Shown: positions 9,283 to 18,002 of the stretch, in pieces
Layout of the letters: each line of letters opens with the position of its first letter
How positions within the stretch are numbered: position 1 is the stretch's first letter
Assembly: GCF_900240975.1 (NCBI RefSeq)
Contig: NZ_LT968776.1
Span: 930,001 to 994,000 of the forward strand
DNA length: 64,000 nucleotides
Source of the DNA: Mycobacterium sp. 4858
GTDB taxonomy: Bacteria; Actinomycetota; Actinomycetes; Mycobacteriales; Mycobacteriaceae
Direction of reading: 5' to 3'
Position numbers and translations under genes: made by a program
Notes under the pieces: model-generated
The model's database searches: none
What the model saw: only the letters and a program-made list of their open reading frames with translations
What the model was told of the DNA's origin: nothing

Positions 9283-10305
9283 TCAGCAGGTCGGCGGCTG
9301 CCCCCCCGACGTGACCGCGTGCAGCGCCTCGACCGCCTGGCCGAGGGTCTCCACCTTCACCAGGCGCAGGCCGGACGGGTTGTCCGAGTTCGCCTCGTAA
9401 CAGTTCTTGGCCGGCACCAGGAACACGGTCGCACCGGCCGCGTGGGCCGCGACCATCTTGTGCGTGATGCCGCCGATCTGGCCGACCTTCCCGTCGGCCG
9501 AGATGGTGCCGGTCCCCGCGATGAACTTCGACCCGGCCAGGTCACCGGTGGTCAGCTTGTCGACCACCGCCAGGCTGAACATCAAGCCGGCCGACGGGCC
9601 GCCCACGTTGGCGAGGTTGAAGTTGACCACGAAAGGCGCCCAGGGCGCGGTCAGGACGGCCACACCGAGGAAGCCGTAGTCGCGGTCCTTGTTCGCGCCG
9701 AGCGTAATTTGCGTGACGCCGGCCGGTTCGTTCTTGCGCCGGTAATCGATCGTCACCGTCTGACCGGGTTTGGTGCCCTTGAGCAGCCCGGTGAACTGCT
9801 CGACGTCGGCCACCGGGGTGCCGTTGACGGCGTCGATGGCGTCGCCGTCCTTCAGCTTGCCCGCCGACGGGCCCGGATCGGTGACCTTCGCGACGGTGAC
9901 CGCGGCCGGGTACTTGAGGTAGCCCAGGGCGGCGTACTCGGCACTGTCCTCGGAGTCCTTGAAGTCCGCGTTGTTGGCCTTGTCGACCTCGTCCCGCGAC
10001 TTGCCCGGCGGGTAGATCAGGTCGCGCGGGACCAGCTGCTCCTGGCCGGAGAGCCACAGCGTCAGCGCCTCCCCCAGGGTCAGCTCGTCGCGCTGAGAGA
10101 CCGTGGTCATGTTCAGGTGCCCGGTGGTCGGATGCGTCGCGGTGCCCTCGATCGCCACCACCTGCTTGCCGTCGACCTCGCCGAGCGTGTCGAAGGTGGG
10201 GCCGGGGCCCAGCGAGACGAACGGCACCGTCACCACCGCGAGCAACACGCCGAAGACCAGGATCGGCACCAGCGCGACCATCAAGGTCAGAATCCGCCTG
10301 TTCAC
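9283..10305 (-). CDS. membrane-anchored PDZ/Lon-type serine protease (YlbL/Rv3194c-like)
   Basis: The protein has 340 residues, the usual mycobacterial length when the GTG at 10305 (MNRRILTLM) is used; the 15 codons upstream are dispensable. It has one N-terminal transmembrane segment (about 5-28), a PDZ domain (about 135-200; PSAGKLKDGDAID) and a C-terminal Lon proteolytic domain. The Ser-Lys dyad is Ser238 (GGPSAGL) and Lys283 (GGITHKM). It is expected to face the outside of the membrane and degrade or process exported proteins. It lies 75 bases upstream of the UPF0182 gene on the same strand, as in M. tuberculosis, and is divergent from the zincin-like gene. Confidence 0.88.
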   Translation of the reverse strand: MNRRILTLMVALVPILVFGVLLAVVTVPFVSLGPGPTFDTLGEVDGKQVVAIEGTATHPTTGHLNMTTVSQRDELTLGEALTLWLSGQEQLVPRDLIYPPGKSRDEVDKANNADFKDSEDSAEYAALGYLKYPAAVTVAKVTDPGPSAGKLKDGDAIDAVNGTPVADVEQFTGLLKGTKPGQTVTIDYRRKNEPAGVTQITLGANKDRDYGFLGVAVLTAPWAPFVVNFNLANVGGPSAGLMFSLAVVDKLTTGDLAGSKFIAGTGTISADGKVGQIGGITHKMVAAHAAGATVFLVPAKNCYEANSDNPSGLRLVKVETLGQAVEALHAVTSGGQPPTC

Positions 10306-10400
10306 GCCGATCACACTAGACGGCGCCCGACGCGCCCGGTTCAGCCACAAGCTGACCCGAGACCGCCCCTCGGGTTCCCGCGGTGAGTACCGTTGACGGT

Positions 10401-11744
10401 ATGGCTGACCTGCCTTTCGGCTTCTCCCCCGGAGAAGACCCCGACAAACCCGGGAAGAAGGACCCCCACTCGGGGTCCGGCGGCTCCGATCCGTTCGGGG
10501 CGTTCGGGATGGGCGACCTGGGACAGATCTTCACCCAGCTCGGTCAAATGTTTTCCAGCGCCGGCACCGTGATGGCCGGCGGCGAGACGTCGGGACCGGT
10601 CAACTACGAGTTGGCGCGCCGGGTGGCGACCAACTCGATCGGGTTCGTGGCGCCGATCCCGGCCACCACGCAGTCGGCGATCGCCGACGCGGTGCACCTC
10701 GCCGAAACCTGGCTGGACGGCGCCACCGCGCTGCCCGCGGGCACGAGCAAGGCGGTGGGCTGGACTCCGGCCGACTGGGTCGACAACAGCCTCCAGACGT
10801 GGAAGCGGTTGTGCGACCCGATGGCGCAGCAGATTTCGACGGTCTGGGCGTCGTCGCTGCCCGAGGAGGCCAAGAGCATGGCCGGCCCGCTGATGGCGGT
10901 GATGTCGCAGATGGGCGGCATGGCGTTCGGCTCCCAGCTGGGGCAGGCGCTCGGCCGGCTGTCGCGCGAGGTGCTGACGTCGACCGACATCGGCCTTCCG
11001 TTGGGGCCCAAGGGCGTCGCCGCCATCCTTCCCGACGCCGTCGAGTCGTTCGCGGCCGGACTCGAGCAGCCCCGCAGCGAGATCCTGACGTTCCTGGCCG
11101 CACGGGAGGCCGCCCACCACCGGCTGTTCAGCCACGTGCCCTGGCTCTCGAGCCAGCTGCTGGGCGCCGTCGAGGCCTACGCGCGCGGCATGCAGATCGA
11201 CATGAGCGGGATCGAGGAGCTGGCCCGCGACTTCAACCCGGCGACGTTGTCCGATCCGGCTGCCATCGAAAACCTCTTGGGACAAGGCGTTTTCGAGCCC
11301 AAGGCGACCCCGGCGCAGACGCAGGCGCTGGAACGCCTCGAGACGCTGCTGGCGTTGATCGAGGGCTGGGTGCAGGTGGTGGTGACCGCGGCCCTGGGCG
11401 ACCGCATCCCGGGGGCGGCCGCGCTCAGCGAGACGCTGCGCCGCCGCCGCGCCACCGGCGGTCCGGCCGAGCAGACGTTCGCGACCCTGGTGGGCCTGGA
11501 GCTGCGGCCCCGCAAGATGCGCGAAGCCGCCGCCCTGTGGGAGCGCCTCACCGAGGCCGCCGGCGTGGACGCCCGCGACGCCATCTGGCAACACCCCGAC
11601 CTGTTGCCCGACGCCGAGGACCTCGACGACCCGGCCGGCTTCATCGACCGGGTCATCGGCGGTGACACCAGCGGCATCGACGAGGCGATCGCCAAGCTGG
11701 AGGAGAACCCCGAGGACCCGGGCCCCGGTCCCGTGCAAAACTGA
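10401..11744 (+). CDS. zincin-like DUF2342 protein (Rv3195-like)
   Basis: This 447-residue cytoplasmic protein belongs to the actinobacterial DUF2342 (putative zinc-dependent peptidase/hydrolase) family. A REAAHH motif (Glu236, His239, His240) in the helix ending RLFSHVPWL is the degenerate metal-binding helix of the family. The N-terminal 40 residues are Gly/Pro-rich and low complexity. The ATG at 10401 (MADLPFGF) is preferred on family grounds; an in-frame GTG at 10383 is possible and neither has a clear SD. It is divergent from the Lon/PDZ protease with about 95 bases between. Peptidase activity is not established. Confidence 0.8.
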   Translation: MADLPFGFSPGEDPDKPGKKDPHSGSGGSDPFGAFGMGDLGQIFTQLGQMFSSAGTVMAGGETSGPVNYELARRVATNSIGFVAPIPATTQSAIADAVHLAETWLDGATALPAGTSKAVGWTPADWVDNSLQTWKRLCDPMAQQISTVWASSLPEEAKSMAGPLMAVMSQMGGMAFGSQLGQALGRLSREVLTSTDIGLPLGPKGVAAILPDAVESFAAGLEQPRSEILTFLAAREAAHHRLFSHVPWLSSQLLGAVEAYARGMQIDMSGIEELARDFNPATLSDPAAIENLLGQGVFEPKATPAQTQALERLETLLALIEGWVQVVVTAALGDRIPGAAALSETLRRRRATGGPAEQTFATLVGLELRPRKMREAAALWERLTEAAGVDARDAIWQHPDLLPDAEDLDDPAGFIDRVIGGDTSGIDEAIAKLEENPEDPGPGPVQN

Positions 11745-11920
11745 CTCGCGCCATACCACGAAACACCCTGCCTCACAAGGTAATTCGCGCATAGTTCACG
11801 CACTGTTCCCCACGTCTACGGGTAGCGTGCGCGATGCTTGGCAAAGGTCGATCGGGTCGGCCCGGTGCACTACGCTAGCAACGCGATGCTGGCTACGGAC
11901 GGATCGATTGAGGTGGGGAA

Positions 11921-12160
11921 ATGCGAACACAACCAATCTTCGCTGCGGGGCTGGCGGTAGTCGCCCTGGCCTTCAGCGCAGGGCTCGCGCAAGCGGATCC
12001 TGCCCCGGACCCGAATGACCCCGGCAACATAGCCAACTGGCCCTGCGGCGTGACGGTCGGACCGGTAACCACGACGAACGGAACGGTCATCGGCATACGC
12101 GGCGGCAAGCCGTGCCCACCACCGCCGCCGCCGCCGCCCGCACCGGCCGGACAACCCTGA
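11921..12160 (+). CDS. small secreted proline-tailed protein
   Basis: The product has 79 residues with a clear Sec signal peptide (positively charged MRTQ, hydrophobic core 6-22, cleavage after AQA at about 25). The mature part is short, with two cysteines (WPCGV and KPCPP) that could form a disulfide, then a run of eight prolines. A good SD (GAGGTGGGG) precedes the ATG. I do not recognise the family; mycobacteria encode many such small exported proteins. It sits alone between the DUF2342 gene and the cyclodehydratase-like gene. Confidence 0.7.
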   Translation: MRTQPIFAAGLAVVALAFSAGLAQADPAPDPNDPGNIANWPCGVTVGPVTTTNGTVIGIRGGKPCPPPPPPPPAPAGQP

Positions 12161-12253
12161 CGCTTACGGCCAAGGTTGACGGCGACGCGATCCCACGTTG
12201 GTCCTGTGGATAACTGACCGGGCCCATCGCCTCCGGCGTGGCACAGTGCACCC

Positions 12254-13096
12254 GTGTCACCGGTTCCCACCTATGCGCTGGACCCGGCCATGCCGGTGCT
12301 GCTGCGCCCCGACGGCGCGGTGCAGGTCGGCTGGGATCCCCGCCGGGCCGTGCTGGTGCGCCCCCCGGGTGACCTGACCGCGGCGGAGCTGGCCGGCTTG
12401 CTGCGGTCCATGCGATCACCGATGCCGCTCTCGGAGTTGCGCCGCCGGGCCGCCGACCGCGGCCTGCAGGACGCCGCGGGGCTGAGCGACCTGGTCGCCC
12501 GGCTGGTCGGTGCGGGCGTCGCCACCGAATGCGCGACGTCCCGCGGCCGGGCGCCGTCCATCCGGATCCACGGCCGCGGACCGCTCTCGGAGCTGCTGGT
12601 CGAGGCGTTGCGCTGCTCGGGCGCACGGATCGCCCACAGCAGCCAACCGCACGCCGCCGTGTCGGTCGGCGCCGTCGACCTGGTGGTGCTGTCCGATTAC
12701 CTGGTCGCCGATCCCCGCATGGTCCGCGAGTTGCACGCCGAGCGCGTCCCCCACCTGCCGGTACGGGTCCGTGACGGCGTCGGGCTGGTCGGTCCGCTGG
12801 TCATCCCCGGCACCACCAGTTGCCTGGGCTGCGCCGACCTGCATCGGCGCGACCGCGACGCGGCGTGGCCGGCGATCTCGGCGCAGCTGCGGGAAACCGT
12901 CGGCGTGGCCGACCGGGCCACGCTGCTGGCGACCGCGGCGCTGGCGCTGAGCCAGGTGAACCGGGTGATCGCGGCGGTCCGCAACCAAGAGGCCGTACCC
13001 GAGCCCCAGACGTTGAACGCCACACTGGAATTCGACCTCAACGCGGGCGTCATCGTCGCGCGCGAATGGACCCGGCATCCGCTCTGCGCGTGCTGA
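12254..13096 (+). CDS. stand-alone TOMM cyclodehydratase / ocin-ThiF-like protein (Rv3196-like)
   Basis: The protein has 280 residues. An N-terminal RiPP-recognition-like winged region (about 1-95) is followed by a truncated E1-like Rossmann part. The stretch PLVIPGTTSCLGCADLHRRD is typical of the partner protein of YcaO cyclodehydratases. Cys190, Cys193, Cys278 and Cys280 (CxxC and a C-terminal CAC) form the usual structural zinc site. There is no ATP-binding glycine loop and no YcaO gene or precursor peptide nearby, so its role may have drifted from azoline synthesis. The GTG at 12254 is the start. The next gene is convergent. Confidence 0.75.
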   Translation: MSPVPTYALDPAMPVLLRPDGAVQVGWDPRRAVLVRPPGDLTAAELAGLLRSMRSPMPLSELRRRAADRGLQDAAGLSDLVARLVGAGVATECATSRGRAPSIRIHGRGPLSELLVEALRCSGARIAHSSQPHAAVSVGAVDLVVLSDYLVADPRMVRELHAERVPHLPVRVRDGVGLVGPLVIPGTTSCLGCADLHRRDRDAAWPAISAQLRETVGVADRATLLATAALALSQVNRVIAAVRNQEAVPEPQTLNATLEFDLNAGVIVAREWTRHPLCAC

Positions 13097-13106
13097 CGGC
13101 GCGGAA

Positions 13107-13280
13107 CTAACCCAGGCGCCCCTGCTCCGGAACGTTCGCCGACACCGATTCGTAGGCCGTCGCGAGCTGGTGCAGGATCTCCGCGGTCAGGGTGCGGTCG
13201 GTGCGGTGTTTGTCCAGCGTTTCGATGATCGCCCTGAACAGGGAGTCCGCGGCGTCGTGCTGCGATTGTTTTGCTGACAT
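13107..13280 (-). CDS. small conserved hypothetical protein
   Basis: This 57-residue hydrophilic, mostly helical protein (MSAKQSQHDAADSLFRAI ...) has no cysteines, signal or membrane segment. I chose the ATG at 13280; a longer reading from 13358 adds 26 Pro/Gly/Cys-rich residues that look non-coding. It is convergent with the cyclodehydratase-like gene (stop codons about 10 bases apart) and divergent from the ABC1 kinase. A similar small protein is present at this place in M. tuberculosis as I recall. Function unknown. Confidence 0.6.
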   Translation of the reverse strand: MSAKQSQHDAADSLFRAIIETLDKHRTDRTLTAEILHQLATAYESVSANVPEQGRLG

Positions 13281-13420
13281 AGCCTGGCCGATACCGCCTT
13301 TCGGAAGCGTCCTTCGCGGGGCCGGCTGGTGCGACCCGCAAGGACAACTTAGGGCCACCGGCCGCCGGCCGCGCGGCTAGGAGATGTTGTGAAGATCAAG
13401 CGCGAGCCGAGCCGGCCGTC

Positions 13421-14764
13421 ATGGATGATGGATACGTGGCAGACATCAAACGTGGCCGTGCGGCGCGGAACGCGAAGCTGGCCAGCATCCCGGTCGGCTT
13501 CGCCGGCCGCGCGGCGCTCGGCTTCGGCAAACGGCTGACCGGCAAGTCGAGGGACGAAGTCCAGGCCGAATTGATGGAGAAAGCCGCCAACCAGCTGTTC
13601 ACCGTCTTGGGCGAGCTCAAAGGCGGGGCGATGAAGGTGGGCCAGGCCCTGTCGGTCATGGAGGCCGCCATCCCGGACGAGTACGGCGAGCCGTACCGCG
13701 AGGCGTTGACCAAGCTGCAGAAGGATGCCCCGCCGCTGCCGGCCAACAAGGTGCATCGGGTGCTCGACGGCCAGCTGGGCACCAAGTGGCGCGAACGGTT
13801 CAGTTCGTTCGACGACAAGCCCGTCGCGTCGGCCAGCATCGGCCAGGTGCACAAGGCGGTCTGGTCCGACGGCCGCCCGGTGGCCGTCAAGATCCAGTAC
13901 CCGGGCGCCGACGAGGCGCTGCGCGCCGACCTCAAGACCATGCAGCGGATGGTCGGCGTGGTCAAACAGCTCGCCCCGGGCGCCGACGTCCAGGGCATCG
14001 TCGACGAACTCGTCGAACGCACCGAGATGGAACTCGACTACCGGCTGGAGGCCGACAACCAGCGCGCGTTCGCCAAGGCCTACGAGGGACACCCGCACTT
14101 CGCGATCCCCCACGTCGTTGCCAGCGCACCCAAGGTCGTGGTCCAGGAGTGGATCGACGGCTTGCCGCTGGCCGAGATCATCCGCACCGGCACCCGCGAG
14201 CAGCGCGACCTCATCGGCACGCGGCTGCTCGAGCTCACCTTCGACGCGCCGCGACGGCTGGGGATGCTGCACGGCGACGCCCACCCGGGCAACTTCATGC
14301 TGCTGCCCGACGACCGGATGGGCGTCATCGACTTCGGCGCCGTCGCCCCCCTTCCGGGCGGCTACCCGATCGAGCTGGGCATGACGATCCGCCTGGCCCG
14401 CGACAAGAACTACGACCTGCTGTTGCCGACGATGGAGAAGGTCGGGTTCATCCAGAAAGGCCAGCAGGTGTCGGTGCGCGACATCGACGAGATGCTGCGC
14501 CAGTACGTCGAGCCCATCGAGGTCGACGAATTCCACTACACGCGCAAGTGGCTGCAGCGCATGACCGTGGGCCAGATCGACCGGTCGGTGTCGCAGATCA
14601 AGACCGCCCGGCAGATGGACCTGCCGCCCAAGCTGGCCATCCCGATGCGCGTCATCGCCTCGGTGGCCGCGATCCTGTGCCAGCTGGACGCCCGGGTGCC
14701 GATCAAGGCGCTGTCCGAGGAGCTGATCCCCGGCTTCGCCGAGCCCGACAGCGCCATCGTCTAG
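13421..14764 (+). CDS. ABC1/UbiB-family atypical kinase (Rv3197-like)
   Basis: The protein has 447 residues with the complete ABC1 signature. KVGQ lies in the N-terminal extension (GAMKVGQALS). The Ala-rich nucleotide loop (ASASIGQVHKA) is followed by the lysine in VAVKIQYP, the catalytic-loop HGDAHPGN and the metal-binding DFG. The family includes UbiB/COQ8 and acts in lipid or quinone metabolism. The M. tuberculosis homologue has been reported to affect macrolide tolerance next to whiB7, which is its convergent neighbour here. Start: ATG 13421; a GTG at 13436 would remove five residues. Its TAG and the whiB7 TAG share a CTAG. Confidence 0.88.
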   Translation: MDDGYVADIKRGRAARNAKLASIPVGFAGRAALGFGKRLTGKSRDEVQAELMEKAANQLFTVLGELKGGAMKVGQALSVMEAAIPDEYGEPYREALTKLQKDAPPLPANKVHRVLDGQLGTKWRERFSSFDDKPVASASIGQVHKAVWSDGRPVAVKIQYPGADEALRADLKTMQRMVGVVKQLAPGADVQGIVDELVERTEMELDYRLEADNQRAFAKAYEGHPHFAIPHVVASAPKVVVQEWIDGLPLAEIIRTGTREQRDLIGTRLLELTFDAPRRLGMLHGDAHPGNFMLLPDDRMGVIDFGAVAPLPGGYPIELGMTIRLARDKNYDLLLPTMEKVGFIQKGQQVSVRDIDEMLRQYVEPIEVDEFHYTRKWLQRMTVGQIDRSVSQIKTARQMDLPPKLAIPMRVIASVAAILCQLDARVPIKALSEELIPGFAEPDSAIV

Positions 14765-15030
14765 GCCGCGGCCTCGTCTTTGCGGGGCCGCCCGCGCGGT
14801 CGTTTGAAGGTCAGGATCGAGCCCCGGTCGAGGATCTCGCCGCCCCACACCCCCCACGGCTCGGCCCGCTCCAGCGCCGACGCCAGGCACTGCCGCCGGA
14901 TCGGGCAGCCCCCGCAGAGGGCCTTGGCGCGCTCGAGGTCGGCCGGGGCGTCAGCGAACCAGAGGTCGGGGTCGCCGGCGTGACACGGCAACACCGCCGA
15001 CGGCTGTCCGGGGACGGTCAGTACCGGCAT
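14761..15030 (-). CDS. whiB7: WhiB7 iron-sulfur transcriptional activator of antibiotic resistance
   Basis: The protein has 89 residues. Four [4Fe-4S] ligands are visible (Cys16, Cys39, Cys42, Cys48), then the WhiB turn GVWGGE and a C-terminal AT-hook RPRGRPRK that is diagnostic for WhiB7. WhiB7 binds the housekeeping sigma factor and activates intrinsic drug-resistance genes (for example tap, eis and erm in other mycobacteria) and itself. The ATG at 15030 is supported by homology; the frame extends upstream to 15147 through the attenuator and should not be used. A nearly 400-base leader with promoter, upstream ORF and terminator precedes it and is described separately. Confidence 0.95.
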   Translation of the reverse strand: MPVLTVPGQPSAVLPCHAGDPDLWFADAPADLERAKALCGGCPIRRQCLASALERAEPWGVWGGEILDRGSILTFKRPRGRPRKDEAAA

Positions 15031-15103
15031 GTCCTGCTCACCTGCTTCCTGGTCGGGGCTTCCTTCTTGTTCGGATCCGGACCAGGTAGCGGGCTTGCGC
15101 CCG

Positions 15104-15146
15104 AAAAGACTGTGGCCACGGATCCTTGACTTCGGGTCCGTGGCCA
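15104..15146 (-). terminator. whiB7 leader attenuator (intrinsic terminator hairpin)
   Basis: On the minus strand TGGCCACGGA (15146-15137) pairs perfectly with TCCGTGGCCA (15122-15113) around a 14-base loop, followed by CAGTCTTTT (15112-15104). A copy of the 5' arm (CACCGAATGGCTACG, 15183-15169) lies at the end of the upstream ORF. It can pair with the 3' arm instead, forming an antiterminator. This matches the known ribosome-mediated induction of whiB7. Confidence 0.75.
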
Positions 15147-15165
15147 TTCGGTGAAAACCGGGGAG

Positions 15166-15324
15166 TTACGTAGCCATTCGGTGGACCCCGAGTCGCACGG
15201 ACGCGTTCGTCGCGGCGGCGGCGGCGCGATGCTTGAGCGCGGCCGCCGGCACGGCGGTGTGGGCGGCATGCTTAAGCGCGGCCGCCAGGACGGCCACGCC
15301 CACACCGAACACGTCGTTGATCAT
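15166..15324 (-). CDS. whiB7 leader peptide (upstream ORF)
   Basis: A 52-codon ORF starts at ATG 15324 nine bases after AAGGAGG, one of the best SDs in the window, and ends at TAA 15168-15166. It lies inside the whiB7 leader, between the promoter and the terminator hairpin. The peptide (MINDVFGVGVAVLAAAL ...) is Ala-rich and contains AAALKHA and AAALKHR, encoded by two near-identical 20-base repeats 39 bp apart. The stop codon abuts the antiterminator arm. A ribosome that finishes the ORF would mask that arm, and one stalled earlier would leave it free. The peptide probably acts in cis through its translation. Confidence 0.7.
   Translation of the reverse strand: MINDVFGVGVAVLAAALKHAAHTAVPAAALKHRAAAAATNASVRLGVHRMAT
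15228..15286. repeat. 20-bp imperfect direct repeat inside the whiB7 leader ORF
   Basis: 15228-15247 and 15267-15286 differ at two bases (ATGCTTGAGCGCGGCCGCC versus ATGCTTAAGCGCGGCCGCC plus the first base). The 39-bp period keeps the frame and duplicates the AAALKH segment of the leader peptide. Confidence 0.7.
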
Positions 15325-15364
15325 CGCGGCCACCCTCCTTCCATTAGCGCAGGACGCGGTTTCG

Positions 15365-15402
15365 AGGGTAGATCGTCGCCGCCGTTCACCACAACCGATT
15401 TT
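15365..15402 (-). promoter_or_regulatory. whiB7 promoter with AT-rich WhiB7 motif
   Basis: On the minus strand AAAAT (15402-15398) lies three bases before a -35-like TTGTGG (15394-15389), and TACCCT (15370-15365) follows 18 bases later as a -10. An AT-rich block just upstream of the -35 is the known hallmark of WhiB7-activated promoters, so autoactivation is expected. Confidence 0.6.
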
Positions 15403-15422
15403 CTGACCTGCGCCTTTACCGG

Positions 15423-17543
15423 TCAGCGTGCGCGTACCAGCTCCAGGACGTCGGGCCCGTACTGTTCCAGCTTGCGCGCGCCGATGCCGGGGATGGCGAT
15501 CAGCGCGTCCTCGTCGTCGGGCCGCAGCTCGGCGATCGCGATCAGCGTGTTGTCGGTGAACACGACGTACGCGGGCACCTTCTGCTCCTTGGCGATGTCC
15601 AGCCGCCACGCCTTGAGCCGCAGTAGCAACTCCTCGTCGACGTCGGCCGCACACGTCTCACAGCGCCGCAGCATGACCGCCGCCGCGGTGGACAGGTCCT
15701 TGTTGCAGATCCGGCAGCGCGTCGCGGTGCCCTTGTTGCGACGGGACTTGGCCGGCGTGGCGTCGGCGCGCGCCTGCGGCGCGATGCCGTTCAGGAACCG
15801 TGACGGCTTGCGGCCCTGCCGCCCGCCGGGGCTGCGGGCCAGCGCCCAGCTGAGCGCCAGATGCGTTCGCGCCCTGGTGATTCCGACGTAGAGCAGCCGA
15901 CGCTCCTCTTCGACGGCCTCGCTGTCGGGGCCGTGCGCCAGCGCGTGCGAGATGGGCATGGTGCCGTCGGCCAGGCCGACCAGGAACACCGCATCCCACT
16001 CCAGACCCTTGGCTGCGTGCAGCGAGGCCAGCGTGACGCCCTGCACCACCGGTGGGTGCCGCGCGTCCGCGCGCAACCGGAGTTCGGCGAGCAGGCCGGT
16101 GAGCTCCAGCTGCGGCCGCTGAGCCACCTCGTCGTCGACCAACTCGGCCAGCGCGGTCAGCGCCTCCCAGCGCTCCCGGGCGCGGGTGCCGACCGGCGGC
16201 TCCGCCGTCAGCCCGAGGGGTTCCAGGACCCCCCGCACGACCGCGGGCAGCGGCCCCGCCGAACCGTTTTCGGCACCGCGCTCGGCCGCCCGCTGCAGTG
16301 CCACCAGCGCCTGCTTGATCTCTTGACGGGTGAAGAACCCCTCGCCGCCCCGGACCTGATAGGGGATGCCGGCCTCGGTCAACGCCTCCTCATAGGCCTC
16401 CGACTGGGCATTGACGCGGTACAGCACGGCGATCTCCGACGACGGAGTGCCCGATTCGATCAGCCGGGCTATCGAAGCCGCGACCGCGGCGGCCTCGGCC
16501 GGTTCGTCGGGATGCTCGCGGAACGACGGCGCCGGCCCCGGCGGGCGCTGGCCCACCAGGTGCAGCTTGCTGCCGGCGACCCGGCCGCGCGCCGCGGCGA
16601 TCACCTGGTTGGCCAGCGACACCACCTGGGGGGTGGAGCGGTAGTCACGTTCCAGGCGGACCACAGTGGCGTCGGGATAGCGCCGCGAGAAGTCGAGCAG
16701 GAAGCGCGGTGAGGCCCCGGTGAACGAATAGATGGTCTGGTTGGCGTCGCCGACGACGGTCAGGTCGTCCCGGTCGCCGAGCCACGCCGTGAGCACCCGC
16801 TGCTGCAGGGGGGTGACGTCCTGGTATTCGTCGACGACGAAGCAGCGGTAGCGGCCCCGGAACTCGTCGGCCACCGCGGCGTCGTTCTCGATCGCGGCGG
16901 CGGTGTGCAGCAGCAGGTCGTCGAAGTCGAGCAGCGTCACGGACTCGTCGCGAACCTTCAGCGCCTCGTAAGCGGCGTACACGGTCGCGACCCGGGCGGC
17001 GTCCAACGGGATGTCCCGGCCGGCCGCCGCCACGGCGGCCGGGTAGTCCTCGGGACCGATCAGCGACGCCTTGGCCCACTCGATCTCGCCCGCCAAGTCG
17101 CGGACGTCCTCGGTGCTGGCGTTGATCCGGGAGCGGCTGGCCGCCCGCGCCACCACCGCGAACTTGGTGTCCAGCAGCTGCCAGCCGGTGTCGCCGACCA
17201 CCCGGGGCCAGAAGTACCGCAGCTGCCGGTGCGCGGCGGCGTGAAATGTCAGGGCCTGCACCCCGCCGACGCCGGTGTCCGTGCCCGCGGCGGCGTCCAG
17301 CGCGCGCAGCCGGGAACGCATCTCCCCCGCGGCCCGCTGGGTGAAGGTGACCGCCAGCACCTGCCCGGCGGCCACGTGACCGCTCGCCACCAGCTGGGCG
17401 ATGCGGTGCGTGATGGTGCGGGTCTTGCCGGTCCCGGCGCCCGCGAGCACACAGACCGGGCCGCGCGGAGCCAGCACCGCCTCGCGCTGCTCGTCGTCCA
17501 GCCCGGCGGTCAAGGCGTCGGCGACCGTCGGCATGGCGTCCAT
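15423..17543 (-). CDS. uvrD2: ATP-dependent DNA helicase UvrD2
   Basis: This 706-residue superfamily 1A helicase has a Walker A ([10 protein letters not shown]), a DEYQD Walker B ([12 protein letters not shown]), motif IV to VI sequences ([23 protein letters not shown]), a tetracysteine motif (CRICNKD ... CETC) and a C-terminal HRDC domain ([16 protein letters not shown]). This arrangement is specific to actinobacterial UvrD2, an essential 3'-5' helicase in M. tuberculosis. I chose ATG 17543 ([11 protein letters not shown]); ATG 17534 is equally possible, and the reading from 17642 is not supported. It is divergent from mrx1 with a short shared upstream region. Confidence 0.93.
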   Translation of the reverse strand: MDAMPTVADALTAGLDDEQREAVLAPRGPVCVLAGAGTGKTRTITHRIAQLVASGHVAAGQVLAVTFTQRAAGEMRSRLRALDAAAGTDTGVGGVQALTFHAAAHRQLRYFWPRVVGDTGWQLLDTKFAVVARAASRSRINASTEDVRDLAGEIEWAKASLIGPEDYPAAVAAAGRDIPLDAARVATVYAAYEALKVRDESVTLLDFDDLLLHTAAAIENDAAVADEFRGRYRCFVVDEYQDVTPLQQRVLTAWLGDRDDLTVVGDANQTIYSFTGASPRFLLDFSRRYPDATVVRLERDYRSTPQVVSLANQVIAAARGRVAGSKLHLVGQRPPGPAPSFREHPDEPAEAAAVAASIARLIESGTPSSEIAVLYRVNAQSEAYEEALTEAGIPYQVRGGEGFFTRQEIKQALVALQRAAERGAENGSAGPLPAVVRGVLEPLGLTAEPPVGTRARERWEALTALAELVDDEVAQRPQLELTGLLAELRLRADARHPPVVQGVTLASLHAAKGLEWDAVFLVGLADGTMPISHALAHGPDSEAVEEERRLLYVGITRARTHLALSWALARSPGGRQGRKPSRFLNGIAPQARADATPAKSRRNKGTATRCRICNKDLSTAAAVMLRRCETCAADVDEELLLRLKAWRLDIAKEQKVPAYVVFTDNTLIAIAELRPDDEDALIAIPGIGARKLEQYGPDVLELVRAR

Positions 17544-17669
17544 CTTGACAGCGAAGGCCGACAAAGCGGGGCGCCGCCCGGTGCGCGTCGGCGAGTTGCC
17601 GTGACACGCCGGCACGCGCGCGACGCCCCCGGCGCGGAACACGGTGCCGCCCGGCTACGTTAACGGGCT

Positions 17670-17924
17670 ATGACCTCTGCCCCGATCACCGTCTACACCA
17701 CCTCGTGGTGTGGCTACTGCCACCGCCTGATGACCGTGCTGAAGTCCAACGGAATCCCTTACCAGGCGGTCGACATCGAGCAGGACCCCGCGGCGGCCGA
17801 GTTCGTCGGTTCGGTCAACGGCGGCAACAGGACGGTCCCGACGGTGAAGTTCGCCGACGGGTCGACGCTGACCAACCCGAGTGCGGCCCAGGTCAAGGCC
17901 AAACTCGCCGAGACCGGAGCCTGA
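17670..17924 (+). CDS. mrx1: mycoredoxin Mrx1
   Basis: This 84-residue glutaredoxin-fold protein has the active site CGYC (TTSWCGYCHRLM, Cys14 and Cys17), the cis-Pro TVPTV and the GG-like end (ADGSTLTNPS). Mrx1 reduces mycothiol-mixed disulfides in actinobacteria with electrons from mycothiol and Mtr, taking the place of glutathione/glutaredoxin systems. Its length and motif match the M. tuberculosis Rv3198A protein, which sits at the same position next to uvrD2. It is in the same window as sigH, the regulator of the thiol stress response, but not in its operon. Confidence 0.95.
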   Translation: MTSAPITVYTTSWCGYCHRLMTVLKSNGIPYQAVDIEQDPAAAEFVGSVNGGNRTVPTVKFADGSTLTNPSAAQVKAKLAETGA

Positions 17925-18002
17925 GGTCCCGGCGCGTCGACACGCCGCCGGCGTTGACCAAGTACTCATCGGACTCGCCGCGCGGCCCTAACATAGGTGA
18001 CC

